DNA from: Tetracladium setigerum
Lineage: Eukaryota > Ascomycota > Leotiomycetes > Helotiales
DNA length: 64,000 nucleotides
Assembly (NCBI GenBank): GCA_031472005.1
Contig: PZJY01000003.1
Span: 2,914,001-2,978,000 of the forward strand
Direction: 5' to 3'
Made by a program: the position numbers and the translations under genes. Positions within the stretch are counted from its first letter, which is position 1, and the number at the start of each line of letters is the position of its first letter. Positions 25,500-36,544 of this stretch are shown here, in pieces. The notes under the pieces were generated by a model. The model was not told the DNA's origin and searched no databases. It saw nothing but the letters and a program-made list of their open reading frames with translations.

Positions 25500-26908
25500 T
25501 CACCAATCATATCCAATGCCACTCGCAGCCTTCAAATCATCGACATTCAGCAAGTCAACGCCAGCTTCAATCTGCTGTCTCCAAAGTGCATTTCTCACAC
25601 TGATAGGCCACGAAGGCAGATTCCAGTACCTTACCATAATCTTGCACACACACAATCAGCCCTGTCTTTGACACGTTCTAAAAGGAAGAAGGGCAAGAGT
25701 GCAATGCTCTTAGTTACTTCTAAGAGCTGCCTGGGAAGCCAGAAAAAAAGAAGAAACAAAGTGAGCGAGGGATACTAGACCATACCTTCTTCTCATGCGC
25801 CGCTTCAACCTGCCTTCTCATTTCTCAACCTGCGTCTCATTCAATCCTTTCCCACTCAAAACCGTACCAAACACCTCCTCAAAGTCCGTAGAAGCGATAG
25901 GTGAGATGAGCGAGGTGATCTCTGGTTCTGAATCGAGTCTTTCAAGGGGACCATCGAAGAAGTAATGGCGCGGGGAGACGGATGTGATCAATTCAAGTGG
26001 TGTTGCGCCTGTTCCTACCACGGTGACTGCGCCTTTGGTGAAGGACTTGTTGTCTGCTGTGGAGAGGTATCCAGCTTTATGTCTAGGCATTTCTCCTCAT
26101 CAGCTCCTTCCTCCTTCTCACAAACACACAGAAAATATCCAAGTCAAGTCAAGGAAAGAAAAAAAGAAAAGGTCTCACAAAGGTTCTAAAGCCTCGACAA
26201 CCTTCTCCCAAGTACTGCGTCCCTCAGTCTTCACATCGACAAAGAGATACAACGTCTCCTCATTAGCGGTATCCCACACTCCATTCTTGGTTTCGTCGGA
26301 GAAATCACTTTGGGGGTTTTGTCTTGCGAGAACATCGAGGAGGGGGTTGATGTAGAGGGAGGCGAAGGTTCGGTTGGTGCTGAGTGCTGAGGGTGATGGC
26401 CGACGAAGAGGTGTCGTTGTAAAGCCAGACATCGGCTTCGATTGAAATGGCGCCGTAGGAGAGAGCTGTGTAGAATGGTACTGGTCGCCAGTCTGGGATT
26501 TATTTAGCAACAATTTGAATTGGATTCTTCTGTTTCGGAAACTTACAGTCATTGTGGGAGTGGAATGGTCTCTAAGTCGTAGTCAGTATCATTCTTCCAC
26601 ACCCATTCTTTCTCAACATCCAAATCTCATAATCTTTGATACAACATTCTTACTAGACAGAGAAAGATCAAGATAAATAGAATAAAACTCACCGGCATAA
26701 TCTCCTGCGTAAAACTAGTCGGATAATCATAAAGCGGTCCCTTCCCAGCCTTCTGCAAAACCTTCTGCAACTCATTCGACACATTCTCATTCCCACCCCT
26801 CAACCCCGCCGTCGACTGTGCTTGATCATGTCGGGGAATAGCAACACCCTCACTCCCAATGGACAGCACACTCCACGCCAAAAACAGAGAAGTGGAAATT
26901 AAACCCAT
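25500..26908 (-). CDS. aim6: Aim6-like protein (PLC-like phosphodiesterase fold), three apparent one-base losses
   Basis: Exons on the complement are 26693-26908, 26547-26571 (only 25 nt), 26179-26492, 25786-26082 and 25500-25640. After correction it has about 331 residues. Diagnostic pieces appear in order: a signal-peptide-like start (MGLISTSLFLAWSVLSIGSE), PLYDYPTSFTQEIMP, HSHNDYW (split by the micro-exon), SIEADVWLYND, LYLFVDVKTEG, then VRYWNLPSWP and GVDLLNVDDL. Altered-inheritance-of-mitochondria protein 6 is the yeast namesake; its reaction is not established. Reading needs one base inserted near 26409, near 26391 and near 25820. Exon phases at both flanking splice sites demand exactly these changes. 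An upstream ATG at 26986 is in frame, but 26908 puts the hydrophobic leader at the N-terminus. Confidence 0.82.
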
Positions 26909-28158
26909 GGCGAAAAATGTATTTGTGAGTAGATTGCTGAAACTTGTTGACGAATTGTAATGAAAGTCTTTGAATTTCAGGAGCATCGAGTGTGGCAGGG
27001 TTGGATGGATGGTATACCTATCTATATAGAGTCGAAGGGAATTAGAAGTGGGATGGACTTAGATGTCGTCTAGAAACTAAGATGCTGGCGCCTTGACTAT
27101 GAGTACCCGGTGATAAAAGAACACACGCTTGTTGAGGAATTAGTTCGCGATGTGAGTTGAAAGTTAGCGTGCTGATGACGGGGTTGGCGGCAAGCTCGGG
27201 AGCTTTCCCCAGTTTTTGGGGTACGGAAGCGAGACACGTGTTGATGCTTTGGATGCTCATTTGGAAAAGGCACCCAACATAATATTAAAGCTGGAGGATC
27301 AAATTGGAGATACGAGTGAGTTTTAAAAGTTATTCTACTATTATTATATACAAGAAGCTGGATTGTAAAGGTATCAGATAGAATTGTGAAGTCGTTCAAG
27401 TCTGAAGCAACGCTACAAACTTTGGGACAAGAGTATGGTTAAAAACCTGAGTTTTATGCTCTCTTCGTTCACTGAAGAGTATTGCTTCCATGCTATTAAA
27501 GAAAGGTAGATTTGCGATTTGTTGCAGCAGCTTAGGGGTTTTGAAGAGAAGTATATCAGCAGCCATTGTGCATCGCGTCTGGCGCTTATTTCTCATTCGC
27601 CCATCAAAAATACTTTATTTGCATGGCTCCTTTCAGAGTGTTGGAAACTTGGTACCTGCATACAGTAAGCGGGAGGGAATTCTGTGGCTTACTGCTCGTT
27701 CTTTGGTCTTGACAAGAATTGGCCTAAAACATGGAGCTACTTGTCCGTAGTCACATTGACATTTAAGGCTATTTGTATTTTTCACATTACAAAGGGAATG
27801 TCCGACATAACAGTAAGATACGGATATTATATATATTTCCAATCTGACGACGTTATTTACGACTGTTTATGCTGTGACATAGTCTCTGCACCTTCCTGTG
27901 TGGATGATAGAGAGATGAAGTGAGTAAAATTGGACGATGGTAAAGCAGTTATGTATCGAGGCTAGACATTTTGAGAAAAATGATAGCAGCTTGAGGATTG
28001 TTGACTTTACCATCCTTGAAAGTAAAGGCTAGGGGAAAGACGATATTTTACAGGTCCTGATATGTTCAATAAACCATATCGAGTAAAAACCAGAGCCCGT
28101 AAGGAGGCCAATTGCATGAAAAACACCAGCAAGAACAGAATTGGGGTATCATAGAGCT
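26909..28158. other. Intergenic region, lcl3 3' end to aim6 5' end
   Basis: No gene with family motifs or coherent splicing is visible. The stretch is AT-rich around 27700-28100. Confidence 0.5.
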
Positions 28159-29020
28159 TCATTTACCAACTTTCCCATCCGTTGCAGCAGCAGTCCTAGT
28201 TTTATAAGCTCTTGGACTTTCATACTCCCCCTTCCCACCCTTCCACATCCCCACCTTCTTCCTCTTCGCAATGGCCTCCTCCTTCTTATAACTCTCTTCG
28301 AAATCCCCAAACTCCGCTCCACTATTCGCCTCATACACCGTACAAAACCCGGCCTTCAGCATTGCCTTCCCCACATCCCTCCTAATGAACCATCTACGCA
28401 CCCAAACCGTAGCCACAACCCTCTCATACTGATCTCGTTTGTAGATGTACGCTCGCACGCGCCGGTTCATTATATAGCCTTTTAGCCATTCTAAAGCTTC
28501 CGCAGAGTACGGCTGTGCTGGTTTACCGAAATGAGCAGCTTCTGGCGCGTCGATTCCTGCTATGCGGATATGAATCTATTACCACCACCACCGCCTCAAT
28601 TAGCCCAATTCCTGACAACTAGAGACTCAATTGAATACTAACCGTTTTTCCCTTCAGATCCCCTTTCTTCTCTGGTACTTTCCTCCCTGGAAACCATCCC
28701 CAGCCCGTCAACCGCCCACCAGGCTGGTGGAACAAATGAAAGTTATCTGCATCGCCTACGCGCGTTACGGTGCCGAAGAGACTTCGTTTGCGGAAGAATC
28801 GTGGACGGATGTGCTCGGAGCCTGGGATGCGGCGGAGGTAGGAGCGGTGTAGGTGTACAGAGATGAGGATGGTAGAGGTGAGGAGGATTGTGGGGATGAC
28901 GTTGCGTGGGTCGCGGTAGTGAGACCAGTCTGTGGCATTTAAGGTGTCTTTCCAGGAGACGGAGGAACGGTCTCGCTTTTCATTGTTGGAGTCGGCGGGT
29001 TTCCATGGCGGCCATTGCAT
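28159..29020 (-). CDS. lcl3: Probable endonuclease Lcl3 (staphylococcal-nuclease-like, membrane-anchored)
   Basis: Exons on the complement are 28643-29020 and 28159-28575, giving 264 residues, phase 0. The start at 29020 (MQWPPWKP) matches the family's usual N-terminus; an in-frame start at 29140 would add 40 atypical residues. A single membrane helix (VIPTILLTSTILISVHL) comes before the SNase domain, which shows the strand FGTVTRVGDADNFHLFH, the active-site strand IRIAGIDAPEAAHFG and the downstream ERVVATVWVRRW. Known for the family: a TNase-like domain in a mitochondrial membrane protein, with cellular role poorly defined. The intron is 67 nt with a GTTAGT donor. Intact. It lies just downstream of ogg1 in the same orientation, 306 bp apart. 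Confidence 0.92.
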
Positions 29021-29326
29021 GGTTGTGGGGAGTGACTGTTGCGGGAGGTGATGAGAGGAGGGTGGTGTTGTGGTGGGGGATCTGTTTGGAGCTTGACGAT
29101 GTTGTTGCTTTGGCCAGGAAGCGAACTGAACGAACCACATCTGGGGACGAAGGAGCTTATTACTTTTTGACCTTCATTTCATTTAAAGTCTAAAGAACAG
29201 GTTTTGGAAAAGTTTGAAATACATTTAATTGTCTTATCTAATAATAAAGGGTTTGTCCTGCTCTTTGTCTACATATTTTACATGATTTATGATCTAACAT
29301 GTGTGGTCCTTTGACGACATCTCACA

Positions 29327-30687
29327 TCACAGCTTCCTTCTTTTTGCTCTTTCACTCCTAGAGCTTTCAACCACAACCTTATTCTCCTTCTCGGAAGAGG
29401 TTTCCTCCTTGACATCGTCGAGAGAATATTCTCTCTTAATCTCCCGTTTAATCACAACTTTTGACTCCTCTAACACACCTCCATCTTCCAACTTTATCTT
29501 GCTTTCTTTAACATCCACCTCAATCTTGGTAGTCAATCTCTCCGAGAAGGTCTTCAGATCTGCAGCAAATAGAACAGAATGAGCCCATCCAGCCTCCTTC
29601 CCCCACAACTCTCTGAAGTGATCCCCAATGGCATCATATGTGGCTTTTGTCAGACTCTTGTGCTTCCCCTTGCCAAACTTGTAGTCACGTTGGGCAAATT
29701 GCCAGACATGCGTGTCAACTGGAACGGCTTCACTCCATCCAAGACCCATCAAGCATACACAATCCGATACTTTTGGACCGACACCTTGAAGCTCTAGCAA
29801 GGCTTCGTGAGCTTTTCGGTACCCTTCTCGTCCACCAGGAGGCAGCGGCTTTTGGTCTGGGCTACTGTCGTAAGGCTCATGATTGCATATACTGTCAAGC
29901 CAGCCTTCGGGTTTCTCTTTGGCAACTATCGTAGCTGTTTTGGCGATATATCCAGCCCTGTACCCAAATCCCAATTTTCGAAGATTTGCTTCCACCCCAG
30001 GTCCTGTAAGAGATTCGGCTGTTGGGAAATCATGGAATGGTTGATCATCGATATGACCAATTAATGGGCCATAATGTAAACAAAGGTTATTTACCTACAT
30101 GTGTCAGATATTTTATGTTGTTCCAAGAACGATTCTACATACCATCTGAGAGATCCTAACTATGTTATTGTTGCTGCTACATATAAATCCAAGAAGCGCT
30201 TCCCAAGGATCTTGTCTCAACATGCGCACTCCAGTAAACCTCGGAGCTCTCTTCTTAAAGTTGGGGTCTGACAAAGACCACTGCTCGTATAAAGCTGTTA
30301 AGTCTGGGGTGAGATTGAGATAATCTCGTAACAGTTCTTCAGTATCATCCGCTGGCTCAGGGGCGACGCTATCGAAGGAACTTTTTCGGCCTCCAACTGC
30401 TATTGATTGAGATGTTTGTGGCCAGGTCGCCCGGTAGTGCAAATGGGAGTCATCTTGACGTAGAGACAAGATGCGACCATGAAGAGTGCAAGTCCTGTAT
30501 AGATATTAGCCATCAAGTTACAGATATCCTCCTGATACATCCAGAGATGGAGAGAGAGCACTGACCATTCATCTCCTCTGATCTTCTTCCACCTGAAGGA
30601 TTGGCCACAGCGCAAAGTAGTTTCAAGGCAGAGTTCCGTGAGACTCACTGGAAACTTCCTCCACTCAGTAATGCGAACTTTCGACAT
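29327..30687 (-). CDS. ogg1: 8-oxoguanine DNA glycosylase/AP lyase
   Basis: Exons on the complement are 30566-30687, 30143-30494 and 29327-30094, giving 413 residues. The N-terminal domain has LETTLRCGQSFRWKK. The helix-hairpin-helix/GPD region reads LELQGVGPKVSDCVCLMGLG, where the Lys is the expected Schiff-base nucleophile, and PVDTHVWQFAQRDY carries the catalytic Asp. FICSSNNNIVRI is the conserved substrate-pocket loop. The C-terminal tail is acidic/basic and ends SERAKRRKL, a plausible nuclear localisation signal. Reaction: removal of 8-oxoguanine opposite C with beta-elimination. The second intron is only 48 nt. It diverges from the U2AF large-subunit gene across 272 bp. Intact. Confidence 0.95.
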
Positions 30688-30959
30688 AATTAGAAGCTGT
30701 CGTGTAGTGTGAGGATTCGAAAGAAAGCTTGGAGGAATTCCGTTAAGAACTGCATCACATCGCAGCTTCAAGATGCGCCTGTCTTGGCAAACAGGGATCT
30801 CGACAACGCTAGTGAAACTCGAATCAGGGTTGTCGCCAAAAAGCTCACGGCCGCGACAAAACAATCAATCTACCAGCTCAGGAATTGCTCAAAGACCTGC
30901 CAACACCACTTTTTTTTAGCAGGATTAACTTCGAGAAATCATCAATCGCTGCGCCCAAT
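30688..30959. promoter_or_regulatory. Bidirectional promoter, ogg1 / U2AF large subunit
   Basis: The start codons are separated by 272 bp, so the two promoters must overlap or abut. A T-run at 30910-30917 lies just upstream of the U2AF start. No further element was recognised. Confidence 0.55.
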
Positions 30960-32890
30960 ATGAACGGCGACAGCTACTCAAAAGGCATAGTACCTTCATC
31001 GTCTTCAACAAAAAATAAGCATGAGGATGAACCTAGGACTGACAAGAAGCCATCAACAGATTCTCGTGGCCATGGTTCCTCCAGAGACTATCCGGTAGGG
31101 CGCTCTTCTTGGCGTCTTTATTACTTATTCTGACATTTTACAGCGCGATGAACGACGCGATAGAGGCGACCGCGAAAGACGACGCTCTCGTTCTCCGGGA
31201 CATCGAGGCTCTCGCCCATCTCGCCGTGATGGAGATGTAGACACATATTCTTCGAGCCGCGATTACAGAGAGCGGGAGCGTGAAGACCGTTACTCCGGTA
31301 GAGAGCGAGGAGGCGGGGGAGGAGATAGAAGAGGCGGAGAGAGAGGTGGTGAGAGAGAGTGGGACAGAGACCAGCGAGGACCTAGGCGCGATGGCAGACG
31401 AGACGATGATCGATCACAGAGGAGGGATAGGGATCTCTTTGATGAGAGAAGAGGTGGCGGAGGAGGACAGCGCAGAGGCGGGGATCGGGATGGAGGATTT
31501 GGGGGTGGACAAGGCAGAGGAGGAGAGCGCCCAAAGAGTGCAAGTCCTCCTCCTAAGAAGAAGGAGCCTACACCAGATTTGACCGATATCGTGCCAATTC
31601 TAGAGCGCAAGAGACGATTGACTCAATGGGATATCAAGCCACCTGGATACGAAAACGTCACTGCTGAGCAGGCCAAGCTCTCCGGCATGTTTCCCCTTCC
31701 TGGAGCTCCGAGACAACAACCCATGGATCCAAGCAAGCTTCAAGCTTTCATGGCACAACCAAGCGGCTCTGTCACCAATGCTGCGCTCAAGCCCTCCAAC
31801 TCGAGACAGGCAAAACGACTCCTTGTGCACAACCTCCCTCCAGCTATCAGTGAAGAGACCCTCGTTGGATTCTTCAATCTACAGCTGAACGGATTGAATG
31901 TTATTGAGGGATCTGACCCATGTATTACCGCCCAAATCTCGAAGGATCGATCATTCGCTTTGCTTGAGTTTAAGCAACCATCAGATGCTACGGTTGCGTT
32001 GGCATTCGATGGTGTGGCCATGGAGGATACACACATGAGTGGAACTACCACGGGCGATACCGCTGGACTTTCCATTCGTCGTCCTAAGGACTACATTGCG
32101 CCAGCCATTTCTGATGACAACCCACAGGAGCCTGGCGTTATCTCAAATGTGGTCGTTGATACTCAAAACAAGATTTGCATTACCAACATTCCCGCCAATC
32201 TGACCGAGGAGCAAGTTCAAGAACTTTTGGTAACATTTGGAGAATTGAAGTCATTTGTGCTTGTAAAGGACAACAGCACCGATGAATCTAGGGTATGTAC
32301 TGTAACCCGCCTCCTGCACTTAATACTAATGTCCAATAGGGAATTGCTTTCTGTGAATATACTGATTCAGAGACTGGTACTGATATTGCTGTGGAGGGGT
32401 TGAATGGTTTAGCCCTTCTTGACAAGCATCTCAAAGCCCAGAGAGCCAGTATTGGTCACACTCAAGTATCGGGTCTTGAGATGAGCGTCAATGCAATGTC
32501 TATGCTTGCTGGAACCACTTCTCAGGGTCTTGACGAGGGCCGAGTCTTGCAATTGCTCAATATGGTCACACCAGAGGAGTTGATTGATAACGAGGATTAC
32601 GAAGGTGCGTTCCACCTACCCCTCACATGGAGCTATGCTAATAATAAGCAGAAATTTGCGAAGATGTCAAAGAGGAATGCGAGAAGTTCGGCAAAGTCCT
32701 AGACATGAAAGTACCCAGACCTACCGGAGGCAGCAGACAGTCCAACGGAGTTGGCAAGATATTCGTCAAATATGACACCGCAGAATCAGCAGGCAAAGCA
32801 CTTCGCGCTCTTGCAGGCCGAAAATTTGCAGACAGAACAGTTGTGGTCACCTACTTCTCAGAGGAAAATTTTGAGGTCTCAGCTTGGTAG
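30960..32890 (+). CDS. Splicing factor U2AF large subunit (U2AF65/Prp2)
   Basis: Exons are 30960-31094, 31144-32292, 32340-32604 and 32652-32890, giving 595 residues with all phases consistent. The N-terminal 200 residues are an RS/RGG-type Arg-Ser-Asp-Gly region. A U2AF ligand motif (RRLTQWDIKPPGYENV, whose Trp packs against the small subunit) precedes RRM1 (KRLLVHNLPPAISEETLV), RRM2 (KICITNIPANLTEEQVQE) and a C-terminal U2AF-homology RRM ending YFSEENFEVSAW. Role: binding the polypyrimidine tract and recruiting U2 snRNP to the branch site. The gene itself carries three introns of 47-49 nt. Intact. Confidence 0.96.
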
Positions 32891-34078
32891 AGCAACGATA
32901 GCTTTGAAGTGGGTTCGTGAGTGCCTTGAGATTTACGTCGATTTGACTACAACACTAGTGGCATATTTCCTGAGGCTTTCGACGATCGCATTGTATTTCT
33001 AGCAGCATTACCGCCGTATGGCAGTCTTTGAGACATAATAGGAAAAGCAAGCAAGAATTGTATCAACTGGAACGAATACCTTTCAAAATATAAATGTCGA
33101 AATGAGCACAACTTCTACTTCTTTTTGTCGTTTATGATATGCTCTGGAAAGTGCCTGTTTAGATGTACAGACGCTCTGGCTCCATTTCATGCTTTCTAGT
33201 CTCCAGAACGTAAAAACACCCCATAATGACACCCTTTGCAAGAGACAGCAATCATTTGCGCTGCCTGGCACCGGTGCAATGGACTGTATCGTCGTATTAA
33301 ACCATTTTGATTTCTTTGGTGGCTTCACTATCTTTCCGGAGGCATAATGAGATAGATGGGATGAATCGACTTGTCAGGTAACATAAAGATAAGTTATTTA
33401 AAGCTAGCGTATCTAAAGACAGAAAAATGTTTCGCGACCGCGTGCTTCGGACTAGCCTGACACCTTCCACGCGTTTCAACAGCTAGTAAATAACTTGTCT
33501 TGGAAACCTCTGGGAGGTCCAGATGAGAAGGAGTAACCTAGAATAATCTTGTCAAAGTCAGTATTTGAACCCGACAACGTGCTGAAGATTGCAGAAAGAT
33601 TCATGACCGGAAAAGAGTTCAGAGTTGGATTGAGATCATCGTCACACCCGCAGGTGCAGCTAACAGTAGAGGTACCAGAAAAATAGTAAAAAGAGATTCA
33701 TCATTGTATTTCTCGGTCATGGTTGAAGGGGGAAAAGGTGAGAGCAAAACTGACATGAGAATAATGTGTGCTGCCGCCAGGTCACAGAAGGAGCTGCGAA
33801 GTAAATCATTTTAGTTCCATACGGGATCTGTAGGAATGCATGTTGAATTAAAGAAGTCGAGATGATCTTGGTTGTGGTCGGAGGATTGGAGGAGGTGAGA
33901 GCGTGAAAAATTTCGAGAGGTAGCTGTTTTCCCAAAAGCACTAGCGCCTCAATCTAGCGCGAAAAATAGCCGAACCCACCATTCGCACCACAAACTTTTC
34001 GAACGTCAAATTCGATCTTCCATCAAGCCAACGACTCCAACCGATTATCCTCTCAATCGACCACCGACAACCGACAAA
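32891..34078. other. Intergenic region, U2AF gene to rps13
   Basis: No gene seen. The last 150 bp (33940-34078) form a pyrimidine/A-rich leader typical of ribosomal protein genes. Confidence 0.5.
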
Positions 34079-34793
34079 ATGGGTAGACTTCACTCCAAAG
34101 GAAAGGGAATTTCTTCCTCCGCCATCCCATACTCGCGCACTCCTCCTGCGTGGCTCAAGACCACCCCAGAGCAGGTCGTTGACCAGATCTGCAAGCTCGC
34201 AAAGAAGGGCGCAACTCCATCCCAGATCGGTGTTGTCCTCAGAGACTCCCACGGTATCGCCCAAGTCAAGGTCGTTACTGGTATGTACACATCTGCGAAG
34301 CACTACCCACAGGGTAATTTTGGACACGGTAGAACACAAAACTAACCTTTTGCAGGTAACAAGATTCTCCGAATCCTCAAGTCAAATGGTATGTTTGCAT
34401 TGATGTGATTCCCTCTCGATGGCCACCACTTGGAGTAAAATCTAGTGGCGTGCTTGAAATATATAAAATAAAAATTGCCTCTGCTCGGTTTCGACTGACA
34501 GAGTGACTTTGCAGGCCTCGCCCCTGAGATCCCAGAGGACTTGTACATGTTGATCAAGAAGGTATGGAAATATGCCCCCTCCCTTCATTCGTGGTGTGTG
34601 CTAATGAACAAATGTGAAGGCCGTCGCTGTCCGCAAGCACCTTGAGCGCAACCGAAAGGACAAGGACTCCAAGTTCCGTCTCATTCTCATCGAGTCCCGT
34701 ATCCACCGTCTCTCCCGTTACTACAAGACCGTCGGTGTCCTCCCACCAACCTGGAGATACGAGTCCGCCACTGCCTCCACCATGGTCTCATAG
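34079..34793 (+). CDS. rps13: 40S ribosomal protein S13 (uS15)
   Basis: Exons are 34079-34280, 34356-34388 (33 nt), 34515-34561 (47 nt) and 34620-34793. The product is 151 residues, exactly the family length. It begins MGRLHSKGKGIS and contains LAKKGATPSQIGVVLRDSHG and the C-terminal SRIHRLSRYYK. It is part of the small ribosomal subunit. Splice sites fall in conserved places (VVTG|NKILRILKSNG|LAPEIP), and the two tiny internal exons are confirmed by phase. Intact. Confidence 0.98.
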
Positions 34794-35386
34794 ATTCTTG
34801 ATCTCAAAAGTAGGTTACGATGGATGGGCTTGCTATTTTGGCATGGAGTTGGGGTGTGGGCAAATCTTTGCATGGAAGGACTTCTTCACTACGGTGGATT
34901 GATAACGTATATGCATAGAAAATGAAATCTCAAACACACTCCAGAAAGCTAGTTTTGTCTCGGGTTCTTGGTGAAGGTGTGGTGAGTGAGGGCATGAGAT
35001 TGGATTTGTTGTGGTGCTTGTATTTTCGCACGTCTCTTTCACGGTTTCTTGACTTTGCGCGCCTAATGCCTATGTTCAACTCGTTTGCCGCCTTTTTGGA
35101 CAGCTGTATAAATTGTTTAAAAGCCTTGGCTCCCATCATCGTACTCCGAGCGAGGCTCTGCAAAAAGTTGCGCCACAATTTCTTCTCACACTTTTTTTTT
35201 GATAAATCCAGAAGAGCTATTTGCTTTTCTGGCGCCAGTTGTATCATGCTCTTGTCCTATTACACATTTTTCTTGAAAACATACCATCCCTGACTTCCCT
35301 TTTATCTCCCGCTTTACGCAGACGAGAACATTTTATATTATCACGAATGCCTTGCAAGTCAATCTATCATTATTTACTTGTTGATG

Positions 35387-35595
35387 TACAGTAAAATCTG
35401 GATATAAGCATACTGGTTGTAAGCATACAGGAGTTTTGCAGTGTTTAAACCTGGATAGCATGCTTAGAAAGTTCACGCTACAGAGTCACGAAGACACCTA
35501 AATCTTTTCATGAGCATACAGGGGGGTTTCCCTTAGATATTATGTTTGATAAATCTCGGTCCACTCCACTATTCCTGCAACCAGGTTTGACTGTA
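35387..35595. mobile_element. Small non-autonomous pogo/Tc1-type DNA transposon (MITE)
   Basis: Two imperfect terminal inverted repeats bound about 209 bp. The left end reads TACAGTAAAATCTGGATATA; the right end, read inward on the minus strand, is TACAGTCAAACCTGGTTGCA. Nineteen of 26 positions match by my alignment. Both ends begin with TA, the target dinucleotide of Tc1/mariner/pogo elements. There is no transposase frame. The interior has repeated AAGCATAC and GCATACAGG words. Four of the seven TIR mismatches are transitions (C/T or A/G), compatible with RIP-like decay. Confidence 0.65.
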
Positions 35596-35860
35596 CTTGT
35601 TGTTGATGTAATTTTTGTTTGTATGCTTTTTATCTTAACATGACTTCGTGAGAGATGGGAGGGCAACTCGGTGGCAATTCGAAATCCATTTCTCTTGGAT
35701 CGTCAAGTAAATCAATTGGGTTAACTTCCTGCTGATTTACTTGTTGTTGTTATACTTTTTTATCTCAACTTGGCTTCGTGGGAAGATCTACTGGCAATTC
35801 GAAATTCGTTTCTCTAAAATCCTCGGGTTGATCAATTAGTTTCACTGCCTACTCAGATTT
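35596..35860. repeat. Diverged tandem duplication, about 144-bp period
   Basis: The copy from about 35596 and the copy from about 35740 share CTTGTTGTTG, TTTTTATCT(T/C)AAC, CTTCGTG, TGGCAATTCGAAAT, TTTCTCT and ATCAATT in the same order and spacing. Many differences are transitions. The block abuts the right end of the MITE. Confidence 0.6.
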
Positions 35861-36097
35861 GGGATTACACAACTTATTTCAAGAGAAGAAAAAGGTAGCC
35901 ATTGCAGTATTTTTCGTTTCTCGTTTTATATTCCTCTGTGGATGTCGTCGTCATGGAAACATAGCAAAACATTGGATGCTCAACACATGCACGCAAAAGG
36001 ATTCCTCATCATCTAAGCTTGGACGTAATCCCACCATCAATAAACGTCACCTAATATCGCGTCTTCGTCGCGACCAGAGTCAAAAGTGAATATCACG

Positions 36098-36544
36098 CTA
36101 GCGCGACTTCACCACACCGCGTCTCGGCAAATAACAGCCAGTTATCGAGCGGGCAGCATCGGCTCGCTTCACTATGTAAAGTGGACCCCACCCCCTAAAT
36201 TCCTTTATAATTTCAAATAAGTCAGTTTCGCTTTTAACAGAGACGTAGGCCCTCTGGTAGCCTGGTAGTGCTCTCAACTCAACGTTCAACACCTTTAGTT
36301 GAGAGTATCTCCAACCTGCTATGGTCACGATGTACGCTGCATAATTCTGTCCACTGCGGGTTGCATTCAACGCGAACCAAAGGGCCCTACGACTTCTGGC
36401 ACGGCCAGTAAGCCCAGAAGTCCTAGGCGAGCCTCTCGCCCCCCCAGTACGTCTTCTTTTTTTGCAATCGAGAAAAACTTTGATAAGTTTTTCTTTTTGG
36501 CGTTCTCGCTTAGCCGTCTTGAATGTCAACAAACCCAACCACAT
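36098..36544 (-). CDS. Unrecognised 148-codon open frame
   Basis: An uninterrupted frame encodes a very basic protein. A Lys/Arg-rich N-terminal third is followed by a more ordinary segment (LKVLNVELRALPGYQRAYVS and FEIIKEFRGWGPLYIV). I recognise no family. It could be a lineage-specific gene, a decayed transposon fragment or chance. No splice sites or promoter are obvious. Confidence 0.25.
   Translation of the reverse strand: MWLGLLTFKTAKRERQKEKLIKVFLDCKKRRRTGGARGSPRTSGLTGRARSRRALWFALNATRSGQNYAAYIVTIAGWRYSQLKVLNVELRALPGYQRAYVSVKSETDLFEIIKEFRGWGPLYIVKRADAARSITGCYLPRRGVVKSR

Noticed and set aside
34389..34514. Possible C/D-box snoRNA in rps13 intron 2
   Set aside because: A CTGA box near the 3' end is present, but the box C candidate (TGATGTG) does not match RTGATGA and no terminal stem was seen.
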